Counted from the stretch's first letter, positions 21,048 to 31,722 are shown. The stretch is 64,000 bases of DNA from Yponomeuta sedellus (GCA_934045075.1 OW203726.1:2028035-2092034); one strand, 5' to 3'. A program made the numbers and translations. The notes: generated by a model from the sequence alone, not told the origin.

Positions 21048-21420
21048 GATTCGTTATCAACCCTTGTATGTCCCCACTGCTGGGGCACGGGTCTCTTCCT
21101 GCCTCACAGGAAGGTTATTCCATACTCCACCACGGGGGCCAAGTCCGGGTTGGTGGAGGATTGTAAGACAGTCGCGGGCCTTACTGTCAGAAGTTATCAA
21201 GCCGCCCATAAGGCCTCTGACATGGCTTAACGACTGCCATTATGTGGCAGCCGGCACTAACGGCTTAACGTGTCTTGCGAAGCACGGAAGCGCTCGGAAA
21301 AATGCCACTAGCGGTAGTCACGGGACGCTCATCCATCCCGTACCTGACCGCGCCTGTTGTTGCTTAACCAAGTGATTGATTCCAATCACTCGGTTCGCCT
21401 AGGCTACGAGCGCTTCTATG
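21048..21420 (+). repeat. Rep-1, near-complete copy
   Basis: It runs from ATCAACCCTTGTATGTCCCC to GGCTACGAGCGCTTCTATG. The middle contains ACTGTCAGAAGTTATCAAGC and the stretch that was folded into a palindrome at 17,894. Confidence 0.8.
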
Positions 21421-21995
21421 TATGTAGATTGCAGTAAATTAATATGCTGGCATAATCAAATAATAGCGACACTAAAATCATATCTCATATTCATTTTTCA
21501 AATCCACGAGACTTAAAAACTTTGTCGAAGTTCACATTTCCCGTGGTCTAACCAATTGCAACCACGAATAGATTCTACCCTCAAGTTGGATAAACATCGA
21601 ATGGCAAACAGCTTAACCAATTTGTTATGTATGACACTGGAAGGAACTAGCTTTTAAGATTGTAACGGTGCAAACCTCATCACACCATTTTTATTTCTTT
21701 TCTATCTATCATTTTCAAATATTTAAATTATGTACGTCACACATTCATCGATTTCCCTCATTTTTCACGACTACTACTTTACGCTTTGACCAGATCTGAC
21801 TTTTTACCTGCTTCTCCGTTTATCCGTTTTTATCCAGTTTTCTGTTATTACTACAATATTATAACAAATAAAACCACACCTAAAGTCGTTCCAGAGTTTA
21901 TTTATTATTATAAAAGTTATACAACGTTCCAAGATACAGGCTAGGCCTAGTTTATACGCTAGTGCTCATAGAATTGTCTTGTGTAAAAGGTTAAC
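21421..21995. repeat. Unassigned, then Rep-K copy in reverse
   Basis: 21,660-21,890 is the inverse of 34,635-34,880 (shared GTTTGCACCGTTACAGTGT-like and GACCAGATCTGACT blocks). The rest shows nothing. Confidence 0.5.
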
Positions 21996-22007
21996 CAAAA
22001 TAAATAG

Positions 22008-22222
22008 TTTTTGAACTAAAACTTTCGTAAGCACAACACATTGTAGACTTTTAGTCCGGATTTACTTACGGGTGTTGTTATATCGGAAAAGTCCGACCAG
22101 GTTTCGCTCCGATTCGCAGAGCCTAATCATGGTGAGCAGAGACGGAGCTCGCGTCGTCGGTTGCTTGTCTCACACTTTTCCGATATAACAACACCCAAAA
22201 GTAAATCCGGACTAAAAGTCTA
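22008..22222. mobile_element. Foldback-F element, short copy, 12-bp target duplication
   Basis: It is flanked by CAAAATAAATAG at 21,996-22,007 and 22,223-22,234. Inside, about 51-bp near-perfect inverted arms (GTAGACTTTTAGTCCGGATT..., GGTGTTGTTATATCGGAAAA...) enclose a GC-rich core of about 70 bases. The left end carries an extra 40-base unpaired leader (TTTTGAACTAAAACTTTCGT...), shared with the long copy. Confidence 0.8.
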
Positions 22223-22439
22223 CAAAATAAATAGTGTATGATCCATTGGATATTGTTTAGAATGTAAGTACAACATGTAATTGTTTGTTTATCTATGTGT
22301 CAAATAAAGTGATTTTTATTATTTTTATTGCCGTAAATATGTTTTTGAGTATCAATTTATATTTGTCGTGCTATTTTATATACGTATGTGTATTTAAATT
22401 ATATTTGTATTAATTAGTTAATCTATGTAATAAATCACT

Positions 22440-22595
22440 CCTTTATTATTACTGTTTACTCCCCTGCCAGCGCATCATCGTGGGTTAGCTGGAAGAGAAT
22501 ACTATCTAGTACTAAGCTCGCCTTTGTGCAAATTTGTTAGAAACAAATTTGCACATAGACGAGTGCAATAAAGAATTTTCATTCATTCAAAATAC
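22440..22595 (+). repeat. LINE 3' tail ('TTAGCTGGAAGAGA' type)
   Basis: GGGTTAGCTGGAAGAGAATA ... GCTCGCCTTTGTGCA ... GTGCAATAAAGAATTTTCAT is a frequent lepidopteran non-LTR 3' end with an AATAAA signal. Confidence 0.6.
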
Positions 22596-22654
22596 TATTT
22601 TTTTTCTAGGATTTCGGCATTTTGCTTAAATATGTTAAGTGGATTCGTTATCAT

Positions 22655-22860
22655 CATTTTTTATGTAGCCCACTGCAGGGCACAGGCCTTCTCTCAGAGA
22701 GAGGTAAAGCGAGAGAGAGTATGGGCTTATTTGCCACGCGTGCCCACCGTGGATTGGCAGTTTCAAGCACTGAGGTATTTGAACACTTCAGACAGTCAGG
22801 TTTCCTCACGATGTGTTCCTTCACTGTTAGCTAGTGGTATTGCTATTATATACTATATTA
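22655..22860 (+). repeat. Rep-2 copy
   Basis: GCCCACTGCAGGGCACAGGCC ... CCACCGTGGATTGGCAGTTT ... GGTTTCCTCACGATGTGTTC. Confidence 0.7.
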
Positions 22861-23103
22861 TAGTGGGCTGGCCATATCTCGCGAAGAACCGACAACCGTT
22901 GGAGTAAACGTGCTCTTGAGCGGAGACCGCGACTCGGCAAACGTAGTGTAGGACGCCCTCCGATCAGGTGGGATGACGATCTGCAAAAAACTGTAGGCAG
23001 ATGCTGGATCCGGCAAGCTGAAGACAGGGCGCTATGGCGTTCATTAGGGGAGGGCTATGTCTACGCAGTGGACTACATAATATAGCCTGAAGAAGAAGAA
23101 GAT
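22861..23103 (+). pseudogene. RTE LINE 3' end
   Basis: It reads GWPYLAKNRQPLE-like, then GRRPSDQVGWDDDLQKTVGR in shifted frames, and ends CAGTGGACTACATAATATAG then CCTGAAGAAGAAGAAG. This is the uninterrupted reference for the 1558-4438 junction. Confidence 0.8.
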
Positions 23104-23149
23104 TGTTACTGTAACTTTACAAATGATCATAACTCGGAAAACAAAGTCA

Positions 23150-23480
23150 TACATGCCAGCACTGGGAATCGAACCTAGCTCTGTCGTTTCCGATTCCATT
23201 ACTCTAAGGGCGAGATAAATAGTCGTTGCTTAGCCCAAGTCCGTGCTCAAGCTTCCCTAAGCATTACTTCAGGCTAACTTAGCTAAGTATCAAAGTAGAC
23301 GTTTGCTTAGCTAAGCATGTTCTTAGGCCAATGCTAAGAATTAGTCCGGGTTTCGCGACTAAGAGAGTGCTAAAGTACTGTCTATGATAGACAAATCGAT
23401 TCTTAAGCAAGTGCTTTCGCTAAGACTCGTTCTTAGAAGCGATTATTTATCTCGCCCTAAGTGTACCTACTGAGCTACTG
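23150..23480 (-). repeat. SINE-D tRNA-like head split by a MITE
   Basis: 23,150-23,204 (CACTGGGAATCGAACCTAGC) and 23,461-23,480 (GTGTACCTACTGAGCTAC) form one reverse tRNA-like head once the insert is removed. Confidence 0.7.
23208..23457. mobile_element. PIF/Harbinger-like MITE, 250 bp, TAA duplication
   Basis: The ends GGGCGAGATAAATAGTCG and, inverted, GGGCGAGATAAATAATCG are flanked by TAA at 23,205-23,207 and 23,458-23,460. The interior is full of CTTAGC/GCTAAG motifs that can pair further. A 3-bp TWA duplication and GGGC-type ends fit PIF/Harbinger. Confidence 0.8.
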
Positions 23481-23820
23481 ACTAAATACTGACTTGTTTT
23501 AATTTGATACTTCTTTAATGGAATATAGTTATGAAATATGTTAAGTAGATTCATTATCTTTACAACGAAAATAACTAACGCAACCCGTATCGAAGAAGTC
23601 AATTTATACAAAATAAAGTTTATGGCCTCAATAAATCATAAAACAGCGTCACATGATAGAAAACTCCCAAAATACGGTAGTGCTTCGGAACACCTGGCGC
23701 TTTATGTTACGAAAATTAATTCATAATTTCGACTCTGTGGCATAAACTGTTACTTTCACTTTACATCGAAGGCTAGATATTGTGTAGAAGAACACCGCAG
23801 CTTTGTTCTACTTTACCGTC
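23481..23820. other. No recognisable feature
   Basis: The AT-rich open frame at 23,538-23,726 lacks any motif. Confidence 0.35.
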
Positions 23821-23821
23821 A

Positions 23822-23972
23822 CAGGTGAGATGAGATGAGATGAGATGAGACGAGACGAAACGAGACGAGACGAGACGAGACGAGACGAGACGAGACGAGA
23901 CGAGACGAGACGAGACGAGACGAGACGAGACGAGACGAGACGAGACGAGACGAGACGAGACGAGACGAGACG
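23822..23972. repeat. (GAGAC)n pentanucleotide array
   Basis: GAGAT units grade into near-perfect GAGAC units. A LINE tail in reverse follows directly (23,985-24,045). Confidence 0.95.
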
Positions 23973-24045
23973 AATCCGAAAAATTGTTATTGCTAATAGC
24001 AATTTCTTTCAGGCAACCTCGAATCGGAGAATTTGCCGAAAGATA

Positions 24046-24444
24046 AATATGTAGTATAATAGTTAGTCGGATATGGGATAAGCTTCTTTGTTTACGACGA
24101 TTTTAGGCTGTGGCCGTAAGTTGAAAATTTATCGCTCGCATAGAAAAAATCCTATTGATTCTCATGAGAATATTCAAATGTTACTTTCGGTTAAAGGTGC
24201 GGAAGTCGAAGCTACTGAATGTGATTGTTACTGACAAATAAATGCGTGTTAATCTTACTTTATTGCAGTTTTCGTCGGATAAAGATGTGATAAATACTAA
24301 TATTAAGAATGACCAAAATATTATAAATACTATTATTTTTGATACTTTGGTATCTTAAATAAATATAGAAATTTTTCATATTACACCAGAAGCATATGAG
24401 TATTTTTCTTGGTTCAGAATGAGATTCAATGCCACGTATCGAAC
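24046..24444. other. No recognisable feature
   Basis: AT-rich. No open frame of note. Confidence 0.4.
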
Positions 24445-24870
24445 GATTTAATGGAGTAGAGTGGGGACATACAAGGATTGGTATCGAACGATTTCGATAT
24501 CAACCCTTGTATGTCCCCACTGCTGGGGCACGACTCTTCTTGCATCGCAGGAAAGTAAGGCCATACTCCAATATGGGTGCCAAGTCCGGGTTGGTGGAGG
24601 ATTGTAAGACAGTGGAGGGTCTTACTGTCAGAAGTTATCAAGTCGCCCATAAAGCCTCTTACATGGCTTAACGAATGCCATTACCTGGATGACAGCCGGC
24701 ACTAACGGCTTAAAGTGCCTTACGAAGCACGGCAGAGGAAAAAATGCCACTAGCGGTAGTCACGGGACGGTCACCCATCCTGCACCTGACCGCGCCTGCT
24801 GTTGCTTAACTCAAGTGATTGGTTCGAGTCACTGGGTTTGACTAGGCCACGAGCTCTTCGTTACCTATAG
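24445..24870 (+). repeat. Rep-1, near-complete, with inverted 5' piece
   Basis: 24,445-24,482 is the first about 35 bases of Rep-1 in reverse (GTGGGGACATACAAGG). The full forward copy starts at 24,498. The result is head-to-head. Confidence 0.75.
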
Positions 24871-25034
24871 AAGTCAAATAAGTGGCACACAAAATCGGCT
24901 AATCCTACTAATAATATAACTGTGAAAGTTTTTGGACAAACATCTTCACAAACTTTCACATGTGTAATGTTTGTTACTCAATCGCGTTATATCGGCTGAA
25001 CGGAGCTATGTGAAACTTGGCCTACGGATAAAAA

Positions 25035-25360
25035 TCTAAATTGAGAAACCTATTTAGAGGCTAAAAATTCCACCCATGCCGTGATTACAACCCGCGACCT
25101 CTGGCTATCCGTGCCAGCGCTCTATCCAACTGAGCTAATGGGCGACACACCGGCATCAGTGAAATTTCGAACCCCTTTACACTATTCTCTGTATTACGTA
25201 CAGGCAGCGACATCTGGCTGAAGTAATTTGCATCACTTGCAGCCCCGAGTACCTACTTGGCAGTTAGGTTTTACATCGGAATGATATCGCTGTACCTACA
25301 TGATTATTTTATTTTTAATGCACTAGCCCGTACTAAGGACAATGTTAAAAACCTATTTTT
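25035..25360 (-). repeat. SINE-A, one full unit plus tail of a second
   Basis: In reverse, a 3' tail (CCTTAGTACGGGCTAGTGCA) is followed by AATCATGTAGGTACAGCG, which marks the 5' end of the next unit. This is a head-to-tail junction. Confidence 0.75.
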
Positions 25361-25374
25361 GAGATTATATATCC

Positions 25375-25445
25375 CAATAGGTGCAACAGTGGTCTCGAAA
25401 GCGACAGCTCCTGGTTTGATTCCAACTGCGGGTATTTCTCTTTAA
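25375..25445 (+). repeat. tRNA-like fragment
   Basis: CAGTGGTCTCGAAAGCGACA then GGTTTGATTCC looks like a SINE head related to the one at 51,570. Confidence 0.4.
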
Positions 25446-25479
25446 CTTCATTTTCTAAGTTATATGTATTTGGGACTTA

Positions 25480-25575
25480 GCCCCCTTGGTGGAGTATGGC
25501 CTAACCTTCCTGCGATGCAGGAAGAGACCCGTGCCCCAACAGTGGGGACATACAAGGGTTGACATCGATATATTT
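25480..25575 (-). repeat. Rep-1 fragment in reverse
   Basis: TTGGTGGAGTATGGCCTAAC ... GTGGGGACATACAAGGGTTG. Confidence 0.75.
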
Positions 25576-25607
25576 GTGAAGTTATAGCAGCAATATCAGT
25601 CGCTAAC

Positions 25608-25854
25608 TCGGGGCTGCAAGTGATGCAAATTACTTCAGCCAGATGTCGCTGCCTGTACGTAATACAGAGAATATTGTAAAGAGGTTCGAAATTTCACTGA
25701 TGCCGGTGAGTCACCCATTAGCTCAGTTGGAAAGAGCGCTGGCACGGATGGCCAGAGGTCGCGGGTTCGAGTCCAGGCATGGGTGGAATTTTTAGCCTCT
25801 AAATAGGTTCTTTAAATTGTCTTTAGCACGGGTTAGTGCATTAAAAAAAACTAT
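25608..25854 (+). repeat. SINE-A copy with 10-bp duplication, inside Rep-2
   Basis: AGTCGCTAAC flanks it at 25,598-25,607 and 25,855-25,864. The copy is 5'-truncated at CGGGGCTGCAAG and ends in a poly(A) run. The flanks (25,576-25,607 and 25,855-25,920) join into one Rep-2. Confidence 0.85.
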
Positions 25855-25954
25855 AGTCGCTAACCGTGAAGGTAAACTTTGTGAGGAAACCTGAGTTTCT
25901 GGAGTGTTCCAATCCCTCAGCACTTTAATGCCCAATTAATGACAAATAATAATA

Positions 25955-26755
25955 AATAAATATTCGTGGACATATCACACAGATATCGTTAGCCCTGTAC
26001 TAAGTACAACAAAATAACTTGTGTTACAGGTGCTTACTAGACGATAGATTTAATACAATAAAAAAAACCGGCCAAGTGCGAGTCAGACTCGCGCACCGAG
26101 GGTTCCGTACAAACCTGCAAGGTTTACAAAGTTCGTTCATTCACGACATGTTACAGCTTAAAGGTATTATAGACCTGAGTATTTAGTATGAATTTCAATT
26201 TAATACCTCTACGCGTTTATGAGGAAATGGGTAGTAAGTTTAAAATTATTAAAAAAATATATATTATGTGATGTAACTAAAAATTTATGGTTTTCGTAAT
26301 TTTTCCTTTATCTATGCTATAAGACGTTGCTTCGTACCAAATTTCAAGATTCTGAGTTCACGGGAAGCACCCTGTAGGTTTTGATTCCCTTGCAAGTGTC
26401 GAAAATTTGCGGCATAAACGGCTGTATCTTTTGATTGCGTTGGCTTAGAAGTTTGATTTTTTCACAGCTTCAAGGGACAGTAGACTTGAGTAATTGATAT
26501 AAATTTCAGCTTCATACCTCCACGCGTTCCTGAGAAAAAGGGTCTTGACAGACGGACGGACGGACGGACAGACGGACAACAAAGTGATCCTATAAGGGTT
26601 CCGTTTTTTCCTTTTGAGGTACGGAACCCTAAAAACATTAAAGACCCGAGACAAACTAGAAAAGTTCGTTTCCTACTTTGACCCGGCCGGGGATCGAACC
26701 CGAGACCTTCGGTTTTACAGTCAACGTGCCACACCGCTGCGCCACTGCGGCCGTA
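25955..26755 (-). repeat. SINE-B copy split by a 570-bp element
   Basis: 25,955-26,062 (3' half in reverse) and 26,640-26,755 (body and tRNA head in reverse) match the continuous copy at 32,536-32,752 when the middle is removed. Confidence 0.8.
26063..26639. mobile_element. Element with GGTTCCGTAC inverted ends
   Basis: It begins ACCGGCCAAGTGCGAGTCAG then GAGGGTTCCGTAC, and ends TTTTGAGGTACGGAACCCTA. It contains a GGAC-repeat stretch (26,552-26,580). This is a very common lepidopteran repeat. The class is uncertain, with no coding sequence. Confidence 0.65.
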
Positions 26756-26879
26756 TATTGTGGTATCACTCATTCTTCGCTCAGATTGTTCATCAAGCGC
26801 TTCAAATTCGTAGTTGGGGTCCACGGAAAGTATTGTAAGGGCACTGCTTTATATTTTATGCCCCATCAAAAGCGAATTT

Positions 26880-26950
26880 CCACTCTAAGCGACCTTCGGT
26901 TTAACAGTCAGCGTGCCAAACCGCTGCGCCACCGAGGCCGTCGGTAGCGC
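26880..26950 (-). repeat. SINE-B head only
   Basis: GACCTTCGGTTTAACAGTCA ... CGCTGCGCCACCGAGGCCG in reverse. Confidence 0.65.
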
Positions 26951-27039
26951 AACGGTTAATTATTAAAGGGTTTTCAAAGCGCCATTAAAAACAAAAAACA
27001 GTACCGCAAGCTACCGATAGATGGTGTTGACATATTATA

Positions 27040-27740
27040 ATATTTAAAAACCTATTTAGAGGCTAAAAATTTCACCCATGCCGGGATTCGAACCCGCAAC
27101 CTCTGGCTATCCGTACCAGCGCTCTACCAATTGAGCCAATGGGCGACTCACGGCATCAGTGAAATTTCAAACCTCTTTACAATATTCTCTGTATTACGTA
27201 CAGGCAGCGACATCTGACTTAAGCAAATTGCATTACTAATTGTAATACAGAGAATATTGTAAAGAGGTTCGAAATTTCACTGATGCCGTGAGTCGCCCAT
27301 TGGCTCAATTGGTAGAGCGCTGGTACGGATAGCCAGAGGTTGCGGGTTCGAACACCGGCATGGGTGAAATTTTTAGCCTCTAAATAGGTTTTTAAAATTG
27401 TCCTTAGCACGGGTTAGTGCATGAAAAATAAAATAATCATGTGGGTTCAGCGATATCATTCCGATGTAAAACCTAACTGCCAAGTAGGTACTCGGGGCTG
27501 CAAGTGATGCAAATTACTTCAGTCAGATGTCGCTGCCTGTACGTAATACAGAGAATATTGTAAAGAGGTTCGAAATTTCACTGATGCCGTGAGTCGCCCA
27601 TTGGCTCAATTGGTAGAGCGCTGGTACGGATAGCCAGAGGTTGCGGGTTCGAATCCCGGCATGGGTGAAATTTTTAGCCTCTAAATAGGTTTTTAAATTT
27701 GTTCCTTAGCACGGGTTAGTGCATTTAAAATAAAAATAGT
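27040..27740. repeat. SINE-A array: one inverted and two tandem direct units
   Basis: 27,045-27,236 is a reverse unit, 27,237-27,426 a forward unit, and 27,427-27,735 a second forward unit with a period of about 309 bases. The reverse and first forward units meet head to head, so about 190 bases can fold on themselves. ATATTATAATAT is present at both outer edges, consistent with a duplication. Confidence 0.8.
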
Positions 27741-28129
27741 GTAATATTAAATATTATATTATAAAAAAATATTATAATATGTCAATATTTACATCATTTA
27801 TGAAAACGGTAAGTGCCTATATTTTTACAAAAATGCTCAATGCAGGGGCTGGCCATTAGTTAAGACACAATTCACGTACGTATGTAATGAACAAAGTAAA
27901 AATACTTCAAAACTTTCAAATTTCAACACTTTCGAAAACTAGTTTAGCTTAGATCACAGACCACAAAGAGACGTTTAGGCAGGTCACAAATAATAATCTG
28001 TGCGTACAACATAAAACGCGATAAAACGTGATGGGTGACATTTGTTCTCCTTGCAGCGCCATCTAGTTTTTTTTAATGCAATCAACTCATAGCCGTCATT
28101 GAAAAGCCCTCATTAGCGGGCAAATAACC
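27741..28129. other. No recognisable feature
   Basis: AT-rich. No family match. Confidence 0.35.
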
Positions 28130-28200
28130 CTTAGCTTAATTAAGCCCATATTCTCCCACTGAGAGAAGGCCTGTCCCCTGCGTTGTGACGTTTATAGATT
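28130..28200 (-). repeat. Rep-2 fragment
   Basis: CTCCCACTGAGAGAAGGCCTG then CCCCTGCGTTGTGACG in reverse orientation. Confidence 0.5.
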
Positions 28201-28216
28201 TTTTTTTTACGTAACA

Positions 28217-28620
28217 TAATATTTACATACAGGCTACATTGCTTCTGGCCCCACACTAGGATACTCAGTGTCGTGGAAACCAGAAGCATCCCATCATAAA
28301 CATGTAAATACCTATGAAGAGGCTAAAAATTCCACCCATGCCGGGATTCGAACCCGCGACCTCTGGCTATCCGTACCAGCGCTCTTTCCAACTGAGCTAA
28401 TGGGCGACTCACCGGCATCAGCGAAATTTCGAACCTCTTCACACTATTCTCTGTATTACGTACAGGCAGCGACATAAGCACGGGTTTGTGCATTAAAAAT
28501 AATATAAACATGTAAACATCCAAGAACTGGAGTTTTTTTTTATTCCAGCCGGGGTTCGAACCCGGAACCTCTTGCATGGTAGGCAGATGCGCTACCGCTG
28601 CACCACAGAGGCCGTCAAAC
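28217..28620 (-). repeat. SINE-C copy split by SINE-A
   Basis: 28,217-28,308 and 28,504-28,620 join into a full reverse SINE-C. The insert has a 13-bp duplication. Confidence 0.85.
28309..28503 (-). repeat. SINE-A insertion, twin-primed, with 13-bp duplication
   Basis: ATAAACATGTAAA flanks it at 28,296-28,308 and 28,504-28,516. Inside, an inverted body (28,311-28,475) meets a direct tail AAGCACGGGTTTGTGCATTA. These are two exact breakpoints for the family. Confidence 0.9.
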
Positions 28621-29224
28621 GGCCTCTATGGCGAAAGCTACATAAGCTGCATAAAAAAACTATGCTCGTATACTTTTCTACAAGATCAGTTAAGATTTAA
28701 TTAATTAAAAGCTTTGAATGCCTCAGTTCGGAGATTTTTGGACAATTTTTCTGCCAAAATGATATATGACTTGGGGATACAGGTCTGAGTTTATGTAATG
28801 CAGAAAATATATATTCCGTAAGGTCGACGGTAGCTAAGGGTGGTCCCTCACTAATGACAGGGCGATTAGGGCGGGTGCTCACCGTCGACTCAGCAGCAAA
28901 CAGTTTGCAAACCGTCTAGAATTAAGGGCATTCACACTGGCGGTGAGTCGGATCAGCGGAAATCTTTAGGCCGTGTTCGCATCGGGAATCGGGAAGTTTG
29001 CTAATACCAGACGATGTGGGTCTAGATTAAGTTTTTGTTAAGCTTTCGTTAGTGATAGAAAGACGGATGAAAAAAATGCAGGTTATTGTATATTTTTCTC
29101 AATTCTTTTCTCTCTTTTTGATGTCGAAACTGCGATTTAAAATTGATTTTTCAATTTGAAACTACTTTTGGACCGTATAATAAAGCAGAATTGTTTGCAT
29201 AATATATAATATTTTTACTATAGT
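28621..29224. other. No recognisable feature
   Basis: Unassigned sequence with short open frames only. Confidence 0.35.
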
Positions 29225-29460
29225 ACGTTCGTTATCAACTCTTGTATGTCCCCACTGCTGGGGCACGGGTCTCTTCCTGCGTCGCAGGAAGGTTAGGCCA
29301 TACTCCACCACGGGGGCCAAGTCCGGGTTGGTACTATATTTTATAGTACATTAAGTGGTAAATAATCTTGAAAACTGACAGTGAGACCAGCCAATAGTCT
29401 TGCAAGCCTCCACTGATCCGGACCTGGCCCCGTGGTGGAGTATGGCCTATACGTTTCTCA
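29225..29460. repeat. Rep-1 fragments, forward then reverse
   Basis: 29,225-29,332 is forward and 29,390-29,458 is reverse. Confidence 0.65.
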
Positions 29461-29504
29461 GGGAAGGGTGACGCTCGGTAGGAACATAATGACAATTATT
29501 TATT

Positions 29505-29722
29505 TTGTAAAAGGTAATTACCTTATTTCCCGACGTTTCGGCAGCGTTACAGTTGCCGTGGTCTCGGGTAGACCGTTTAATATATAACTATATATGAGTA
29601 TCGCGAATCATTAAGAAATACTACGGACATAATGGGTTGATGAAGAGGCCTATACCCAGCAGTGGGGTTTACGGGGCTGATGATGATGAATGGGTTGATG
29701 ATGATAATGATGATGACTAAAA
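29505..29722 (+). repeat. Foldback half and LINE tail with (GAT)n
   Basis: 29,511-29,575 is one arm of the foldback at 5,916. 29,634-29,722 (GAAGAGGCCTATACCCAGCA then GTGGGG, then GATGATGATG) is a non-LTR 3' end. Confidence 0.6.
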
Positions 29723-30299
29723 TGATAAAAATATTTATTTCGTGACCAACTTACGGTAAATTTACACTGTGGGGACTGGTGGAGACTTCCTGTTAAGTGT
29801 AAAAACACCTGTGCCAGGAAGCCCCACTCTTCCTATACTAGACTAATACCAAGTTAGATGATATAATTGTATAATTGTGTTAAATTATATAGTTAAATTA
29901 TATAGTAGTAAAGTCATACATGTCTTTACTATTATATTATTTATTTTGAACAGTCAGTTAAAACCTAAATATATGCAATAAATGAAATTTTAAGAATCAG
30001 AAATATTCTAGTGTAAACAAGCCCTTACCGTCGTGCGGTGAAGGCGCCCTCATCAGGGCATTATTCGACTTTGTATAACTTTATATCGTGTGCAGCGGTG
30101 TGACGTAATTCGATAAAATATTATGGTCCCCCGGGATACGCTGCTCAGAGCAGTTTTCCACAAAACGTGCTAAAGAAAGTTGCGAAATTTTCTGGAGCTG
30201 TATCTTGGATGACACCAAAAGAACTCGCTTCTAAAAAGTCTAAGGTAAAACTCATTTGTTTTCTCCGTAAATTAATTTCTAAAAAGTTTTAGATAAAAT
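29723..30299. other. No recognisable feature
   Basis: AT-rich, with a TTAAATTATATAG duplication near 29,880-29,905. Nothing coding. Confidence 0.35.
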
Positions 30300-30605
30300 A
30301 AGGAATGTTGCGTTGGTTTGGACATGTGGAAAGTATGAAGGGAGAAAGATTGATGAAACAAATATATATTGCGAATGTGAGTGGAAAGGCTGGTAAGGGA
30401 CGTCCCAGGCGGACATACATCGACCAAATAGGGGACGTATTAGGAAAGGGAAAGATAAAAAGTACCCGAAACCGGCGTGCGTGCATGCAACGACTTATAA
30501 ACGTTAATGAAGCGGAGGTGTTCTGTCAGGATCGTGGCAAGTGGCTGTCCCTGGTCTCTGCGTTCCCGTCTGGGATACAGGCGTGAGGTTATGATGTATG
30601 TATGT
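30300..30605 (+). pseudogene. Non-LTR retrotransposon C-terminal tail, longest forward copy
   Basis: It reads MLRWFGHVESMKGERLMKQI, then GRPRRTYIDQIGDVL, RNRRACMQRLINVNEA and CQDRGKW over 93 codons, then GCGTGAGGTTATGATGTATG. This is the end of the RT protein in a Jockey/R1-like lepidopteran LINE whose 3' end is (ATGT)n. The 5' side is truncated. Confidence 0.8.
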
Positions 30606-30714
30606 TCTAGATAAAACTGATTAGATTTTGTCGTGATGAAAATATCTACTTAGGTTTTTTTTATACCTAGTAAAATAAATAATACTTGTAGTGCAGCAGG
30701 GTAGGCTGTGCCCT

Positions 30715-30900
30715 GCAGAGCGACGAATATAGTCGTTCTACTGGAGGGCACAAGCATTCCCTTAGAAAGAGAGTACGGGCGTAATTAGTAAGCGTACCCA
30801 CCGAGGATTGGCAATTTCAAGCGCTGAAGTATGTAAACACCTTAGGCACTCTGGTTTCCTCACGATTCTTTCCTTCACCGTTAGCGAGTGGTACTGCTGG
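30715..30900 (+). repeat. Rep-2 copy
   Basis: GGAGGGCACAAGCATTCCCT ... GAGGATTGGCAATTTCAAGC ... GGTTTCCTCACGATTCTTTC. Confidence 0.65.
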
Positions 30901-31094
30901 GTACTACAAATTCAGACGAAATGCTAGGTACTGCAAATACACAAATGTATAAAACAAAAAAATATACAGTTTTTTATTTTCTGTTTCAAAACCGTTAAAA
31001 AGGGGTTACTACGTAAGTTCTCCACTATTTGAGGTTGTGCGATTTAAGGAAGTACCGGGGCTAATTACCGCCACTAATGGATTACAAGTCGTTA

Positions 31095-31245
31095 CTTACA
31101 TACACATACATAACCTCACACCCCTGTATCCCAGAGGGGTAGGCAGAGACCAGGGACTGCCACTTGCCACGATCCTGACAGAACACCTTCGCTTCATCAA
31201 CGTTCATAAGTCGTTGCATGCACGCCCGCCGGTTCCGGGTTCTTT
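31095..31245 (-). pseudogene. LINE tail of the (ATGT)n family
   Basis: The minus strand reads RRACMQRLMNVDEAKVFCQD and then a CAT-rich end. Confidence 0.75.
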
Positions 31246-31520
31246 ACTTTTTTTCATTACATATTTTATAATAAGTTTTTTATAAAAGTGAACATCGTAA
31301 ATCCTGGCAACTCTGACAACAATTTTTAGACCATCCCAGGTTCTCAACTACCTAGGACTTTAATAAATTTTCGCCGAAAAAGCTGATTTATGCAAAAATG
31401 GTTTAAAGTCTTCTTGCACCTCGGTTCTTGTGAGTAGGTTCTTAAAAGAGCTATATTTATTAAGATTTATGATGATCACTTTTTTCAAAGACGCGTTGCA
31501 AATGATGATATTATGATGAA

Positions 31521-31722
31521 GACCTCTGTGGCGTAGCGGTAGCGCATCTGCCTACCATGCAAGAGGTCCCGGGTTCGAATCCTAGCTGGGGACAAAAAAA
31601 ACCCCAGTTCTTGGATGTTTACATGTTTGTGATGTCGTTGTTTCTGGTTCCCACGACACAGGGTATCCTAGTGTGGGGCCAGAAGAAATGTACGTGCCTG
31701 TATGTAAATGTTATGTTATGAT
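31521..31722 (+). repeat. SINE-C, full-length forward copy
   Basis: The A box lies in GGCGTAGCGGTAGCGC and the B box is GGGTTCGAATCC. The body ends TGTATGTAAATGTTATGTTA. It is the best reference copy for SINE-C here. Confidence 0.85.

Noticed and set aside
23822..24002. CRISPR-like or coding repeat (RRDET / SRLV proteins)
   Set aside because: A pentanucleotide microsatellite with no spacers. Eukaryotic context.
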